From positions 6,758,001 to 6,822,000 of the forward strand of contig NZ_CP092431.1 in NCBI RefSeq assembly GCF_022385335.1: DNA of 64,000 bases, given 5' to 3'. Below the pieces are notes generated by a model. It had not been told where the DNA came from. It made no database searches and worked only from the letters and a program-made list of their open reading frames with translations. Source of the stretch: Streptomyces deccanensis. GTDB taxonomy: Bacteria > Actinomycetota > Actinomycetes > Streptomycetales > Streptomycetaceae. Positions 41,260-49,869 of this stretch are shown piece after piece. Both the position numbers and the translations under genes were made by a program. Numbering within the stretch: the first letter of the stretch is position 1; every line of letters begins with the position of its first letter.

Positions 41260-41472
41260 CGGCAGCCCACGCTGTCGACCGACTCGGCGTGATCAGGTGA
41301 TCCCTTAGCGCGACGAAACGCGTCCCGCTAGTGAAAGTTACGACCGTTCACCCCTTTTGGTGGCGCGATGGACAACCGTCCGTCGCGCCACTGCCTTGTC
41401 CGCATACGTTCGTCCCGCTGCGGGCCGCCGGGCGAACGGCGGCTCCTCAAACGGGAGATCGGGGGTGCACGC

Positions 41473-43728
41473 GTGCGCATCGGACTGCTTACGGAGGGTG
41501 GCTATCCGTATGTGAGCGGTGACGCCAGGCTCTGGTGCGACCGACTCGTACGTGGGCTGGAGCGACACGAGTTCGACATTTACGCGCTCAGCCGGAGCGA
41601 GCGGCAGGAGGACGAGGGCTGGATCCCGTTGCCGCCGCAGGTCAGGCGAGTCCGCACGGCACCGCTGTGGACGGCCGAGGACGACGGGGTCGTCCATGGG
41701 CGCCGCGCGCGAAGGCGCTTCGCGGAGGCGTACGGCGAGCTGGTCGCGGCTGTCTGTTCGGGGGGAACGGGCGGGGGTGAGGTTGCGGCTGGGCAGGCTG
41801 CGGCTGGGCAGGTGTTCGAGGGGCTGGCCGGGACCGGCGTCGAAGGCTCGGCCGGGAAGGCATTCCAGGGCTCGGTCGGGGCCTGCGAGGGCTCGGGCGG
41901 GGAGGTTCTCGAGGGCTCGGCCGGTGCTGAGGCGGACCGTTTCGGCAACGCGTTGTACGGGCTTGCCGAGCTGGCCCGGGACGAGGGCGGACTGGTCGGC
42001 GCGCTGCGCTCCGAGGCCGCTGTCCGCACACTGGAGCGCGCCTGTCGTGCGCCCGGCGCATTGCGAGGGGCGCGCGAGGCTCGCGTGCCGGATCTACTGA
42101 CCGTCGCCTCCCATCTCGAACGCGCCCTGCGCCCTCTCTCACTCGACTGGTACGAGGACGACGGGCTCGGCTCGGTCGACCTGTGCCATGCTGCGGCCGG
42201 CGGCTCGGCCGCGCTGCCCGGACTGCTGGCCCGCCACTTCCACGGAGTGCCGCTCCTGGTCACCGAGTACGGAGTGCCGCTGCGGGCGCACTACCTGGGG
42301 GCCTCGGGAGAGGCGCCGGTGCGCGCGCTCCTCGCGGCCTTCCACCGGCGGCTGACCGCAGAGGTGTACCGGCAGGCCGCCTGCCTCACCCCCGGTAACA
42401 CCCATGCCCGGCGCTGGCAGGAGCGCTGCGGCGCCGACCGGACCCGAATCCGCACGGTCTACCCCGGCATGGACGCCGCCCGTTTCGCGGAGGTGGGTGA
42501 GTCGCCCGAGTGCGCGGATCCGCACACGCTGGTGTGGGTGGGCCGCATCGAGCCCGCCAAGGACCTCATCTCGCTGTTGCACGCCTTCGCCGAGATCCGT
42601 CGGGCGGAGCCCAAAGCGAGGCTCAGGATCGTCGGAGCGGCTGCGGGGGCCGAGGCCACGGCATACCTGGGCCACTGCAAGGCCCTCGCCGCACAGCTCT
42701 TCCCCGACGAGGCGGACGGCGTCCACGCGGTCGGCGACAACCCCGTCTCCTTCGAGGAGATCGGCGACCCGGCCGTCCCCGACCTCGCCGAGGCCTACGC
42801 CGCCGGTGCGGTCGTCGTGCTGTCGAGTGTCGTCGAGGGCTTCCCGATCAGTCTGGTCGAGGCCATGTTCTGCGGCCGGCCCACGGTCTCCACCGATGTG
42901 GGAGCGGTCGTGGAGGTCATCGGCGGCACCGGGCTGGTCGTCCCGCCGCGCAATCCGCGGGCGCTCGCCGAAGCGTGCGTGGCGCTCCTGCGGGAGCCCG
43001 AGCGCCGTGCGCGCCTGGGCGCTGCCGCCCGCGCCCGCGCTCTCGAACTCTTCACGGTGGAGCAGAACGTCGCGGCATTTCGTGGCATCTACCTGGAGAT
43101 CGTCTCCCACGCCCCGGTACACAAGATCGTCCTCGACGACGCCGGTGCACCACTGCCTTTCGGAGCCCCCGCCGAGTCCCACGTCCCCGGCCGCTGGACC
43201 GAGCCCCGGCAGGCGGCGGCCGGCCTCGGCGTCGCGGGGGTCGCCGGGGTCGCCGGAGTCGTGGGAGTCGCGGGGGGCATGGGGGCCGCCGGAGTGGCGG
43301 GGACGGCTGGGGCTGCCGCGGGCACCGGTGCGGCGGGCCCGGGTGGCGGCGCCGGGAGGCCGCGCTGGGCGGTCGGCTCCCCCGCACGGACGGCGACAGC
43401 TGCGCGGGCTACTGCGCCGGTTCGGGATGGGGCGCAGGTGCGGCTTACGGAGCCGGTTCGGGATGCGGTGGCTGGGTGGGACGGGGCGCCGGTCCGGGGT
43501 GTGTCGGGTGATGCCGTCCGCCCGACCTCGGCGCACGCGTCGGGTGCTGCCCTAGGCCCGGCCTCGGCGCATGAGTCGGGTGCCGCTCTGGGCTCGGTCT
43601 CGGCCTCGGCGGCGGTCACGCCTGCGGCTACCGCTTCTGCAGCGGCTCCCTCTCCGACCCCGGCTGCGGAAAAGCCCTCAAGCATCGCCATCAGCAAGCC
43701 GGTCCCCGCGAAGGAGGGGGCGCGATGA
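41473..43728 (+). CDS. DUF3492/PelF-like glycosyltransferase (GT4 family)
   Basis: 751 aa. It begins RIGLLTEGGYPYVSGDARLW, the N-terminal DUF3492 signature seen in PelF-type enzymes, then a GT-B fold with VWVGRIEPAKDLISLL, LRIVGAAAG and VVLSSVVEGFPISLVEAM, and the nucleotide-sugar site after. PelF makes a GalNAc/GlcNAc polymer in Pseudomonas; here the product is unknown. A low-complexity insert (about residues 98-155) and a Val/Gly/Ala tail after ~565 (GVAGVAGVAGVVGVAGG) are unusual. GTG 41473 has GGAG ~14 nt upstream. Its stop overlaps the next ATG. Confidence 0.88.
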   Translation: MRIGLLTEGGYPYVSGDARLWCDRLVRGLERHEFDIYALSRSERQEDEGWIPLPPQVRRVRTAPLWTAEDDGVVHGRRARRRFAEAYGELVAAVCSGGTGGGEVAAGQAAAGQVFEGLAGTGVEGSAGKAFQGSVGACEGSGGEVLEGSAGAEADRFGNALYGLAELARDEGGLVGALRSEAAVRTLERACRAPGALRGAREARVPDLLTVASHLERALRPLSLDWYEDDGLGSVDLCHAAAGGSAALPGLLARHFHGVPLLVTEYGVPLRAHYLGASGEAPVRALLAAFHRRLTAEVYRQAACLTPGNTHARRWQERCGADRTRIRTVYPGMDAARFAEVGESPECADPHTLVWVGRIEPAKDLISLLHAFAEIRRAEPKARLRIVGAAAGAEATAYLGHCKALAAQLFPDEADGVHAVGDNPVSFEEIGDPAVPDLAEAYAAGAVVVLSSVVEGFPISLVEAMFCGRPTVSTDVGAVVEVIGGTGLVVPPRNPRALAEACVALLREPERRARLGAAARARALELFTVEQNVAAFRGIYLEIVSHAPVHKIVLDDAGAPLPFGAPAESHVPGRWTEPRQAAAGLGVAGVAGVAGVVGVAGGMGAAGVAGTAGAAAGTGAAGPGGGAGRPRWAVGSPARTATAARATAPVRDGAQVRLTEPVRDAVAGWDGAPVRGVSGDAVRPTSAHASGAALGPASAHESGAALGSVSASAAVTPAATASAAAPSPTPAAEKPSSIAISKPVPAKEGAR

Positions 43729-44972
43729 GCGAGCTGCGGTTGGACGGGCTGGACGAGTGGGACGGGTTCGACGCGAAACTTCTGCCCGATGCCATGACTT
43801 CGGCCGACCCCCTGGCCTCGCGGGACCTCGTCGATCCGCCCGACCCTGTCCCACGGGCGGCCGGCGACGGCCTCGACCTACCCGAGGCCGAGCCCAAGTC
43901 CGCTCCCCGGCGCCGTGCCGTGGACCCCGTGAAGGCCCTGATGCACCGGCACCGGGACCTGTGCGAGCGGGCGGTGGACCCCTTGGAGATCGCCGCCGGG
44001 CTGGAGGCACACGGGGTGACCGACCGAACGGCCGCCCGCTTCCGGCACCGCGACGTGTTCTCGCTCGCCGAGGAGATGTACGCGCGTGTGTCGCGTGACG
44101 GGGACGAATCCACCGAGCGCGAGCCGGTGCCGAGCGCGCCCGGCGCGCGCAGAGGATGGGCCGTGTTCGCCCTGCTGCCGGGCACCCTGTGCGCGGCGGG
44201 TGTCGTCGGGGTGCGGCTCAGCGACGGCCAACCCCGTCTCATGGCCGCGGCTCTCGGCGCCCTCGCGGTGACGCTCGGCCTTCGCGCGGCACTCGACCGG
44301 GGTCCATTGCGTGCCCCGTCCGGCGCGGCGCGCCGGACCCGCACCTGGACCTGCTGGCTGATCGCGTACGCCCTGCTCGGCGACGGCCTTCTCGCCGCCG
44401 GACTCCAAGGCGGGCCCCACGGTCTCTGGCCCTTGGCCGTCGCACCCGTGCTCGCGCTCGCCCTGTCCTGCGCCCCCGCCGTCTGGTGCGCCCACCTCCT
44501 TTCCGCCCGGGCCCGCCGCAAACTCACCGCCAGCCGGGGCCTCGCGGAGTTCGCCGAGTCCATGAAGCCCCTGATCCTCGGTGTGTTCGCGCTCCACCTC
44601 GGTGCCCTGGCCGCCTTGCTCACGCTGTGCGGCACGCTCCTGGACGAGCCCACCGGACAGACGGGCGCCGTGGCCCTCGGAGCGCTCCTCATGCTCGCCC
44701 GTCTCCTCACCGCCCACGGTTTCACCCAGGCCCCGGTGATCGCCCTCCGCGCGGCCGCCCTGGCCGAGGCGCTCGCGCTGGGCACCGTCTTCGCGAGCCG
44801 CCTGCCCGGCTGCTCCTTCCTGGCCCTCCCCGTCGAGACGGTCACGCACGCCTGGGGGGCCGAGGCCGTGCCCACCCTCGTGTGCGGCAGCGCCGCGCTC
44901 ACCCTGCTCGTCCACACCAACCGCACGCTGACCCGGGCCTCGGCCCACGCTCTGCCCTCCGGGGCGACCTGA
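43725..44972 (+). CDS. Integral membrane protein with about eight helices
   Basis: 415 aa. A cytoplasmic N-terminus (about 130 residues, with LMHRHRDLCERAVDPLEIA and TDRTAARFRHRDVFSLAEEM) precedes eight predicted helices, such as VFALLPGTLCAAGVVGV, LMAAALGALAVTLGL and ALGALLMLARLL. It is not recognisably PelG (12 helices), but its position, overlapping the glycosyltransferase gene by 4 bp, suggests a partner for polymer export or assembly. ATG 43725 follows GAAGGAGG. Confidence 0.8.
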   Translation: MSELRLDGLDEWDGFDAKLLPDAMTSADPLASRDLVDPPDPVPRAAGDGLDLPEAEPKSAPRRRAVDPVKALMHRHRDLCERAVDPLEIAAGLEAHGVTDRTAARFRHRDVFSLAEEMYARVSRDGDESTEREPVPSAPGARRGWAVFALLPGTLCAAGVVGVRLSDGQPRLMAAALGALAVTLGLRAALDRGPLRAPSGAARRTRTWTCWLIAYALLGDGLLAAGLQGGPHGLWPLAVAPVLALALSCAPAVWCAHLLSARARRKLTASRGLAEFAESMKPLILGVFALHLGALAALLTLCGTLLDEPTGQTGAVALGALLMLARLLTAHGFTQAPVIALRAAALAEALALGTVFASRLPGCSFLALPVETVTHAWGAEAVPTLVCGSAALTLLVHTNRTLTRASAHALPSGAT

Positions 44973-45126
44973 CCTTCTCCGGCTTCGCACGCCGGCCTCG
45001 TACCGCCGCGCGAAGCCCGAGCCCGATCGATGCACGGGGCTTCCGTCCCGGGCGTCCCCTCCCGCGAGGCCGACACCGCGGGCACACCTCGTCACCCACG
45101 GCACCACCCCATAAGGAGAACGCCAG

Positions 45127-45174
45127 ATGATCACCTCCCGAACCGGAGAGCCCGCCCCGGGAGCCGCCCGATGA
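45127..45174 (+). CDS. Putative 15-aa leader peptide upstream of the epimerase gene
   Basis: MITSRTGEPAPGAAR, with a very good AAGGAG site 8 nt upstream (45113-45118). Its TGA overlaps the epimerase ATG (ATGA at 45171-45174), while the epimerase itself has no clear ribosome site. Coupled initiation through this small frame is likely. Short length makes coding status uncertain. Confidence 0.5.
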   Translation: MITSRTGEPAPGAAR

Positions 45175-46130
45175 GGGTCCTGCTGATCGGAGCCAACGGA
45201 TATCTCGGCCGCTTCGTCGCCGAACGTCTGCTCGCCGACCCCGCCGTCCAGCTCACCGCGCTCGGCCGCGGCGACGACGCCGACGTACGGTTCGACCTCG
45301 CCACCGGCAGCCCCGGCGCGCTCACCCGCTTCCTGGACGCCGTCCACCCCGGAGTCGTCGTCAACTGCGCCGGCGCCACCCGGGGCGGCGCCCGCGAACT
45401 CACCCGGCACAACACCGTCGCCGTCGCCACCGTCTGCGAGGCCCTGCGCCGCAGCGGCTGCGGGGCTCGCCTGGTGCAGCTCGGCTGCGGCGCCGAGTAC
45501 GGGCCCAGCCAACCCGGCTCCTCCACCGCCGAGGACGCCGTGCCCCGCCCCGGTGGTCCGTACGGTGTGAGCAAGCTCGCCGCCACCGAACTCGTCCTCG
45601 GCTCCGGCCTGGACGCCGTGGTCCTGCGGGTCTTCTCGCCCGCCGGGCCCGGCACACCCGCCGGCTCCCCGCTCGGCCGCCTCGCCGAGGCGATGCGCCG
45701 CGCCATGCAGTCGGGCGACGGCGAGCTCAAACTCGGCGGCCTCGGCGTCCAGCGCGACTTCGTCGACGTCCGCGACGTCGCCCGCGCCGTCCACGCCGCC
45801 TCGCTCTCCGCGGCCCAGGGTGTGATCAACATCGGTTCGGGCCGAGCCGTGCGCCTCCGTGACGCCGCGGCCGTCCTCGCCCGCGTCGCCGGTTACGGCG
45901 GTGCCCTCCACGAACTGGACGCACCACCCAACCCCCTCCGGTCCACCATCGGCCACCCCCGCCCCGAACCCGACCACGCCGCCCCCGTCTCCTACCCCTA
46001 CCCGGACGGCTGCGGCAGCTGGCAGCAGGCCGATGTGCGCACCGCCCGCGACCGGCTCGGCTGGCGGCCCCGCATCAACCTGGAGGAGTCCCTGGCCGAC
46101 ATCTGGATGGAGGCGGCATGCCGTATCTGA
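45171..46130 (+). CDS. NAD-dependent sugar epimerase/dehydratase (extended SDR)
   Basis: 319 aa. The Rossmann glycine motif is LLIGANGYLGRF, the catalytic pair is YGVSK (YxxxK) and the Ser/Thr-equivalent region is LVQLGCGAEYG. The later motifs (VQRDFVDVRDVARAV, GVINIGSG) are typical of UDP-sugar 4-epimerases such as GalE/WbpP. It could supply UDP-GalNAc or a related sugar to the adjacent DUF3492 enzyme; this is inferred from location. Translation is probably coupled to the leader ORF. Confidence 0.9.
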   Translation: MRVLLIGANGYLGRFVAERLLADPAVQLTALGRGDDADVRFDLATGSPGALTRFLDAVHPGVVVNCAGATRGGARELTRHNTVAVATVCEALRRSGCGARLVQLGCGAEYGPSQPGSSTAEDAVPRPGGPYGVSKLAATELVLGSGLDAVVLRVFSPAGPGTPAGSPLGRLAEAMRRAMQSGDGELKLGGLGVQRDFVDVRDVARAVHAASLSAAQGVINIGSGRAVRLRDAAAVLARVAGYGGALHELDAPPNPLRSTIGHPRPEPDHAAPVSYPYPDGCGSWQQADVRTARDRLGWRPRINLEESLADIWMEAACRI

Positions 46131-46867
46131 CCCCCGCCCCTTCCGGCATCGCCCGCACCGGCTTAAGCCTGGGCATCGGCGTCCCCGGTTATGCCCACCC
46201 CCTCGTCGCTCCACTGGAATGGAGCGAGCTCACCCGCCCCGGTACCCCTCTGCACTGGGTCGCCCTCGACGTCTCCGACGGCCCCGGCACCCGCCCCGAC
46301 CGGCACTGCCTGGAGGCCTCCGGACGGTTGCGGAACGCGGGCGTCCAGGTACTCGGCCGTCTGAACATGACCTATGGGGCGCGCGCCTTCGCCGAGATCA
46401 CCGCCGACGCCCGCCGCTATCTCGACTGGTACCTGGTCGACGGCTTTCTCCTGGACCGCTGTCCCACCGAACCCGGCGCGCTCGGCGAGACCGGCCGCAC
46501 GGTCACCACACTCCGTGCCCTCCTCGGCGGCGGCCACATCGTCCTCGGCCACGGCACCCATCCGCACCCCGGATATGTCGAGACCGCGGATCAACTGGTG
46601 ACCTTCTCCGGCCCCTGGAGCGACTACCGGTGGTCGCAGGTCGCCGAATGGACCGCCGACCATCCACCCGAGCGCTTCTGCCACTTCGTCCACGGTGTCC
46701 CGCGCGGGCACCTCGACGAGGCGCTGCGCATCGCCCGCTGGCAGGGCGCCGCCACGATCTACTTCACCGACCGCACGGACCGCGACGGCAGGATCGACCC
46801 CTGGGAGACGATGCCCGGCTACTGGGACGACATCGTCTCGATGGTTGGGACGGGTGTCTCGGAATGA
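46118..46867 (+). CDS. Spherulation-specific family 4 (spherulin-4/GH135-like) protein
   Basis: 249 aa. The family core is recognisable: SLGIGVPGYAHPLVAPLEW, the strand VQVLGRLNMTYGAR, and WYLVDGFLLDRCPTE followed by TADQLVTFSGPWSDY. Fungal Sph3 proteins of this family cut galactosaminogalactan. Here there is no signal peptide, so it may act in the cytoplasm. The first acidic residue of the usual DE pair is present (LLD) but followed by Arg, so catalysis is doubtful. It overlaps the epimerase by 13 bp, so it is co-translated. Confidence 0.85.
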   Translation: MPYLTPAPSGIARTGLSLGIGVPGYAHPLVAPLEWSELTRPGTPLHWVALDVSDGPGTRPDRHCLEASGRLRNAGVQVLGRLNMTYGARAFAEITADARRYLDWYLVDGFLLDRCPTEPGALGETGRTVTTLRALLGGGHIVLGHGTHPHPGYVETADQLVTFSGPWSDYRWSQVAEWTADHPPERFCHFVHGVPRGHLDEALRIARWQGAATIYFTDRTDRDGRIDPWETMPGYWDDIVSMVGTGVSE

Positions 46868-46930
46868 AAAAGGGCGTGGCAGTGTTACGGGGAGAACAAC
46901 TGTAGTGATTGACCGACCAACGGAGTCCCC

Positions 46931-48109
46931 GTGTCGCTGCCACCCCTGGTCGAGCCCGCTTCCGAGCTCACCGTAGACGAGGTCCGCAGGTACTCCCGCC
47001 ACCTGATCATCCCCGACGTCGGGATGGACGGGCAGAAGCGGCTGAAGAACGCCAAGGTGCTCTGTGTGGGCGCCGGCGGCCTGGGCTCGCCGGCGCTGAT
47101 GTACCTGGCCGCGGCGGGCGTCGGGACGCTCGGCATCGTGGAGTTCGACGAGGTCGACGAGTCGAACCTGCAGCGCCAGATCATCCACAGCCAGGCCGAC
47201 ATCGGCCGCTCCAAGGCCGAGTCCGCGCGTGACTCCGTCCTCGGCATCAACCCGTACGTGAACGTGATCCTCCACGAAGAGCGGCTCGAGGCCGAGAACG
47301 TGATGGACATCTTCAGCCAGTACGACCTGATCGTCGACGGCACGGACAACTTCGCGACGCGCTACCTGGTCAACGACGCGGCCGTGCTGCTGAACAAGCC
47401 GTACGTCTGGGGTTCGATCTACCGCTTCGACGGCCAGGCCTCCGTCTTCTGGTCCGAGCACGGTCCTTGCTACCGCTGCCTCTACCCGGAGCCCCCGCCG
47501 CCGGGCATGGTCCCCTCCTGCGCCGAGGGCGGCGTCCTCGGTGTGCTGTGCGCCTCCATCGGCTCCATCCAGGTCACCGAGGCCATCAAGGTCCTCACCG
47601 GCACGGGCGAGCCGCTGGTCGGCCGTCTGATGATCTACGACGCCCTGGAGATGCAGTACCGCCAGGTCAAGGTCCGCAAGGACCCCAACTGCGCCGTCTG
47701 CGGCGAGAACCCCACCGTCACCGAGCTCATCGACTACGAGGCCTTCTGCGGCGTCGTCTCCGAGGAGGCCCAGGAGGCGGCCGCCGGCTCGACGATCACT
47801 CCCAAGCAGCTCAAGGAGTGGATCGACGACGGCGAGAACATCGAGATCATCGACGTCCGTGAGGTCAACGAGTACGAGATCGTCTCCATCCCGGGCGCCA
47901 AGCTGATTCCGAAGAACGAGTTCCTCATGGGCACCGCCCTGGAGGCCCTCCCGCAGGACAAGAAGATCGTCCTGCACTGCAAGACGGGTGTCCGCAGTGC
48001 GGAAGTCCTCGCGGTCCTGAAGTCGGCCGGCTTCTCCGACGCCGTCCACGTCGGCGGTGGCGTGATCGGCTGGGTCAACCAGATCGAGCCCAGCAAGCCG
48101 GTCTACTAG
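46931..48109 (+). CDS. moeZ: Adenylyltransferase/sulfurtransferase MoeZ
   Basis: 392 aa. The N-terminal MoeB/ThiF-type E1 domain has VCVGAGGLGSPAL-like nucleotide motif (GAGGLGSP), NLQRQIIHSQADIG, and two CxxC pairs (PCYRCLYP and PNCAVCGE) for a structural zinc. The C-terminal rhodanese domain (about 290-390) has the active-site Cys in VLHCKTGVRSAE. MoeZ adenylates and thiolates sulfur-carrier proteins for molybdopterin, thiamine and siderophore or amino-acid biosynthesis. GTG 46931 follows CCAACGGAGTCCCC. A strong hairpin follows the stop. Confidence 0.95.
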   Translation: MSLPPLVEPASELTVDEVRRYSRHLIIPDVGMDGQKRLKNAKVLCVGAGGLGSPALMYLAAAGVGTLGIVEFDEVDESNLQRQIIHSQADIGRSKAESARDSVLGINPYVNVILHEERLEAENVMDIFSQYDLIVDGTDNFATRYLVNDAAVLLNKPYVWGSIYRFDGQASVFWSEHGPCYRCLYPEPPPPGMVPSCAEGGVLGVLCASIGSIQVTEAIKVLTGTGEPLVGRLMIYDALEMQYRQVKVRKDPNCAVCGENPTVTELIDYEAFCGVVSEEAQEAAAGSTITPKQLKEWIDDGENIEIIDVREVNEYEIVSIPGAKLIPKNEFLMGTALEALPQDKKIVLHCKTGVRSAEVLAVLKSAGFSDAVHVGGGVIGWVNQIEPSKPVY

Positions 48110-48149
48110 CCGAACGGGCACGTTCACCGGACGAGCGTCCTTCCGGACG

Positions 48150-48176
48150 GGGCTCGGCACCACGGGTGCCGGGCCC
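48150..48176. terminator. Terminator hairpin after moeZ
   Basis: 12-bp arms (48150-48161 and 48165-48176, one G-T pair) with an ACG loop, between convergent moeZ and the TAP-like gene. Confidence 0.75.
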
Positions 48177-48222
48177 CTCTGCGTCGCCCGCCGGACAGGC
48201 GCGAGCCGGTGACCGCACCGGC

Positions 48223-49749
48223 CTACGCGCAGACCTTGCCGTCCTCGGGCACCTTCCCGTCCAGCAGATACGCGTTCACCGTCGAGTCGACACAGCTGCT
48301 GCCGCTGCCGTACGCGCCATGGCCCTCGCCCTTCCAGGTGAGCATCACACCGACGCCCTCGCCCAGCTCCCCGGCCATCTTCCGCGCGCCCTCGTAGGGC
48401 GTCGCAGGATCCCCGGTGTTGCCCACCACCAGGACGGGTTCCGCGCCGGGGGCGCTCACCTCCGGTGAGTCCGTGAGACCGGGCACCGGCCACTCGTGGC
48501 ACCAGCCCGCCGTGTCCCAGCCCAGGAACTCGCCGAACACGGGCGAGATCTTTCGGAACTCGGGCAGCAGCTTCTTCGTCTCCTCCGGAGTCGGCCGTTG
48601 CTTCTGGTCCAAGCACGATATGACCCGTTGGGAGTGGGTCGTCGTGCCGTAGTGGCCCGACGGGTCACGCTCGTTGTACCCGTCGGCCAGCGCGAGCAGC
48701 TCGGTGCCGTCGCCGTCCTCGGCCGCGTCGAGTGCGCTGGTCAGTGTGGGCCAGCTCTGCTCGCTGTAGAGCGGCAGGACGATCCCGGTGGTCGCCAGGG
48801 TCTGGGTGAGCTCGCGGCCGGATGTCGTCTTCAGCGGCTCGGCGTCGATGCGCTCCAGCAGCTTCCCGATCTTCCGGGTGCCTTCCTCGGGGTCCTGGCC
48901 CGTGGACTCCAGATAGTTGTCGAGGGCGCGCTGGAAGCCCAGGGCCTGGTTCTTCGCGTGGCCCACCGTGTCGGCGGTCGGGTCGACCACCGCGTCCAGG
49001 ACCAGGCGTCCCACCTTCTCGGGGAACAGATGGGCGTAGACACCGCCGAGTTCCGTGCCGTAGGAGATGCCGAAGTAGTGCATCTTCTCGTCGCCGAGGA
49101 CCTGGCGCATGAGGTCCATGTCGCGGGCGGTCTCAGCGGTCGAGACGTGGGACAGCAGCTTGCCCGCGGCCTTCTCGCAGCCCGCGCCGAAGTCGGCCGC
49201 GTCCTCGAAGAAGGCCGTCTCCTCGGCCCTGTCGTCCGGTGTGGCGTCCACCGACTCGCCCGCCTGGATCTCCTTGTCGCCGCGGCAGCGGACCCCCTCG
49301 CTCTGGGCCACCCCGCGCGGGTCCCAGCTCACCAGGTCGTACCGCTTGTGCAGTTCGCTCGTCAGGCCCGCGTACGACGGCAGCATGGAGACACCGGAGC
49401 CGCCCGGTCCGCCGAAGTTGAACAGGAGGGAGCCGACGCGTTCGTCGGCGTCGCCTGTCGCCTTGCTGCGGATCAGCGCGAGCCCGATCGTCGTGCCGTC
49501 CGGTTCGGCGTAGTCCAGCGGCACCTTCAGCGTCGCGCACTGCCAGTCGTCGCCCGGCGCAGGGCCCTCCGATGTCGCTTTGCAGCGCCCCCAGTCCAGT
49601 TTCTGGGACGCGGACGACGGCGTCGGAGCGGCTGCGGAGGCCTTCCCGTCGTCCCTCTCGTCGTCGGCACGGTCGTCCGTGCCGCCGCTACAGCCGGCGA
49701 CCAGCAGCACGGCAGCGGCCAGTGCCGCCCCCCGTGGAAAACGCGCCAT
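48223..49749 (-). CDS. Secreted lipoprotein alpha/beta hydrolase, TAP family (copy 1)
   Basis: 508 aa. The signal peptide MARFPRGAALAAAVLLVAGC has the lipobox VAGC with the lipid-modified Cys at 20. The core matches tripeptidyl-aminopeptidase-like hydrolases: nucleophile GISYGTELGGVYAH, charge-relay Asp in VVGNTGDPATPYEGA, and His in KGEGHGAYGSG. The C-terminal TAP-like segment is present. It should be anchored outside the membrane and release short peptides. The start is ATG 49749 after GGGGGGAAG. Adjacent to a paralogue upstream. Confidence 0.92.
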   Translation of the reverse strand: MARFPRGAALAAAVLLVAGCSGGTDDRADDERDDGKASAAAPTPSSASQKLDWGRCKATSEGPAPGDDWQCATLKVPLDYAEPDGTTIGLALIRSKATGDADERVGSLLFNFGGPGGSGVSMLPSYAGLTSELHKRYDLVSWDPRGVAQSEGVRCRGDKEIQAGESVDATPDDRAEETAFFEDAADFGAGCEKAAGKLLSHVSTAETARDMDLMRQVLGDEKMHYFGISYGTELGGVYAHLFPEKVGRLVLDAVVDPTADTVGHAKNQALGFQRALDNYLESTGQDPEEGTRKIGKLLERIDAEPLKTTSGRELTQTLATTGIVLPLYSEQSWPTLTSALDAAEDGDGTELLALADGYNERDPSGHYGTTTHSQRVISCLDQKQRPTPEETKKLLPEFRKISPVFGEFLGWDTAGWCHEWPVPGLTDSPEVSAPGAEPVLVVGNTGDPATPYEGARKMAGELGEGVGVMLTWKGEGHGAYGSGSSCVDSTVNAYLLDGKVPEDGKVCA

Positions 49750-49869
49750 GAAACACTTCCCCCCTCTCGCGATACCGCCCGACGGTTGTCCCGAATGACG
49801 GTCATGCCATGGTATGCGGACTGCGGGGAATGCCGAGATGGCCTGTGGATAACGTTCTGACCTGCGTAT

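Noticed and set aside
43878..46214. 778-codon minus-strand frame across the polysaccharide-like cluster
   Set aside because: Shadow of the plus-strand genes; very Gly/Glu/Val-rich and without recognisable motifs.
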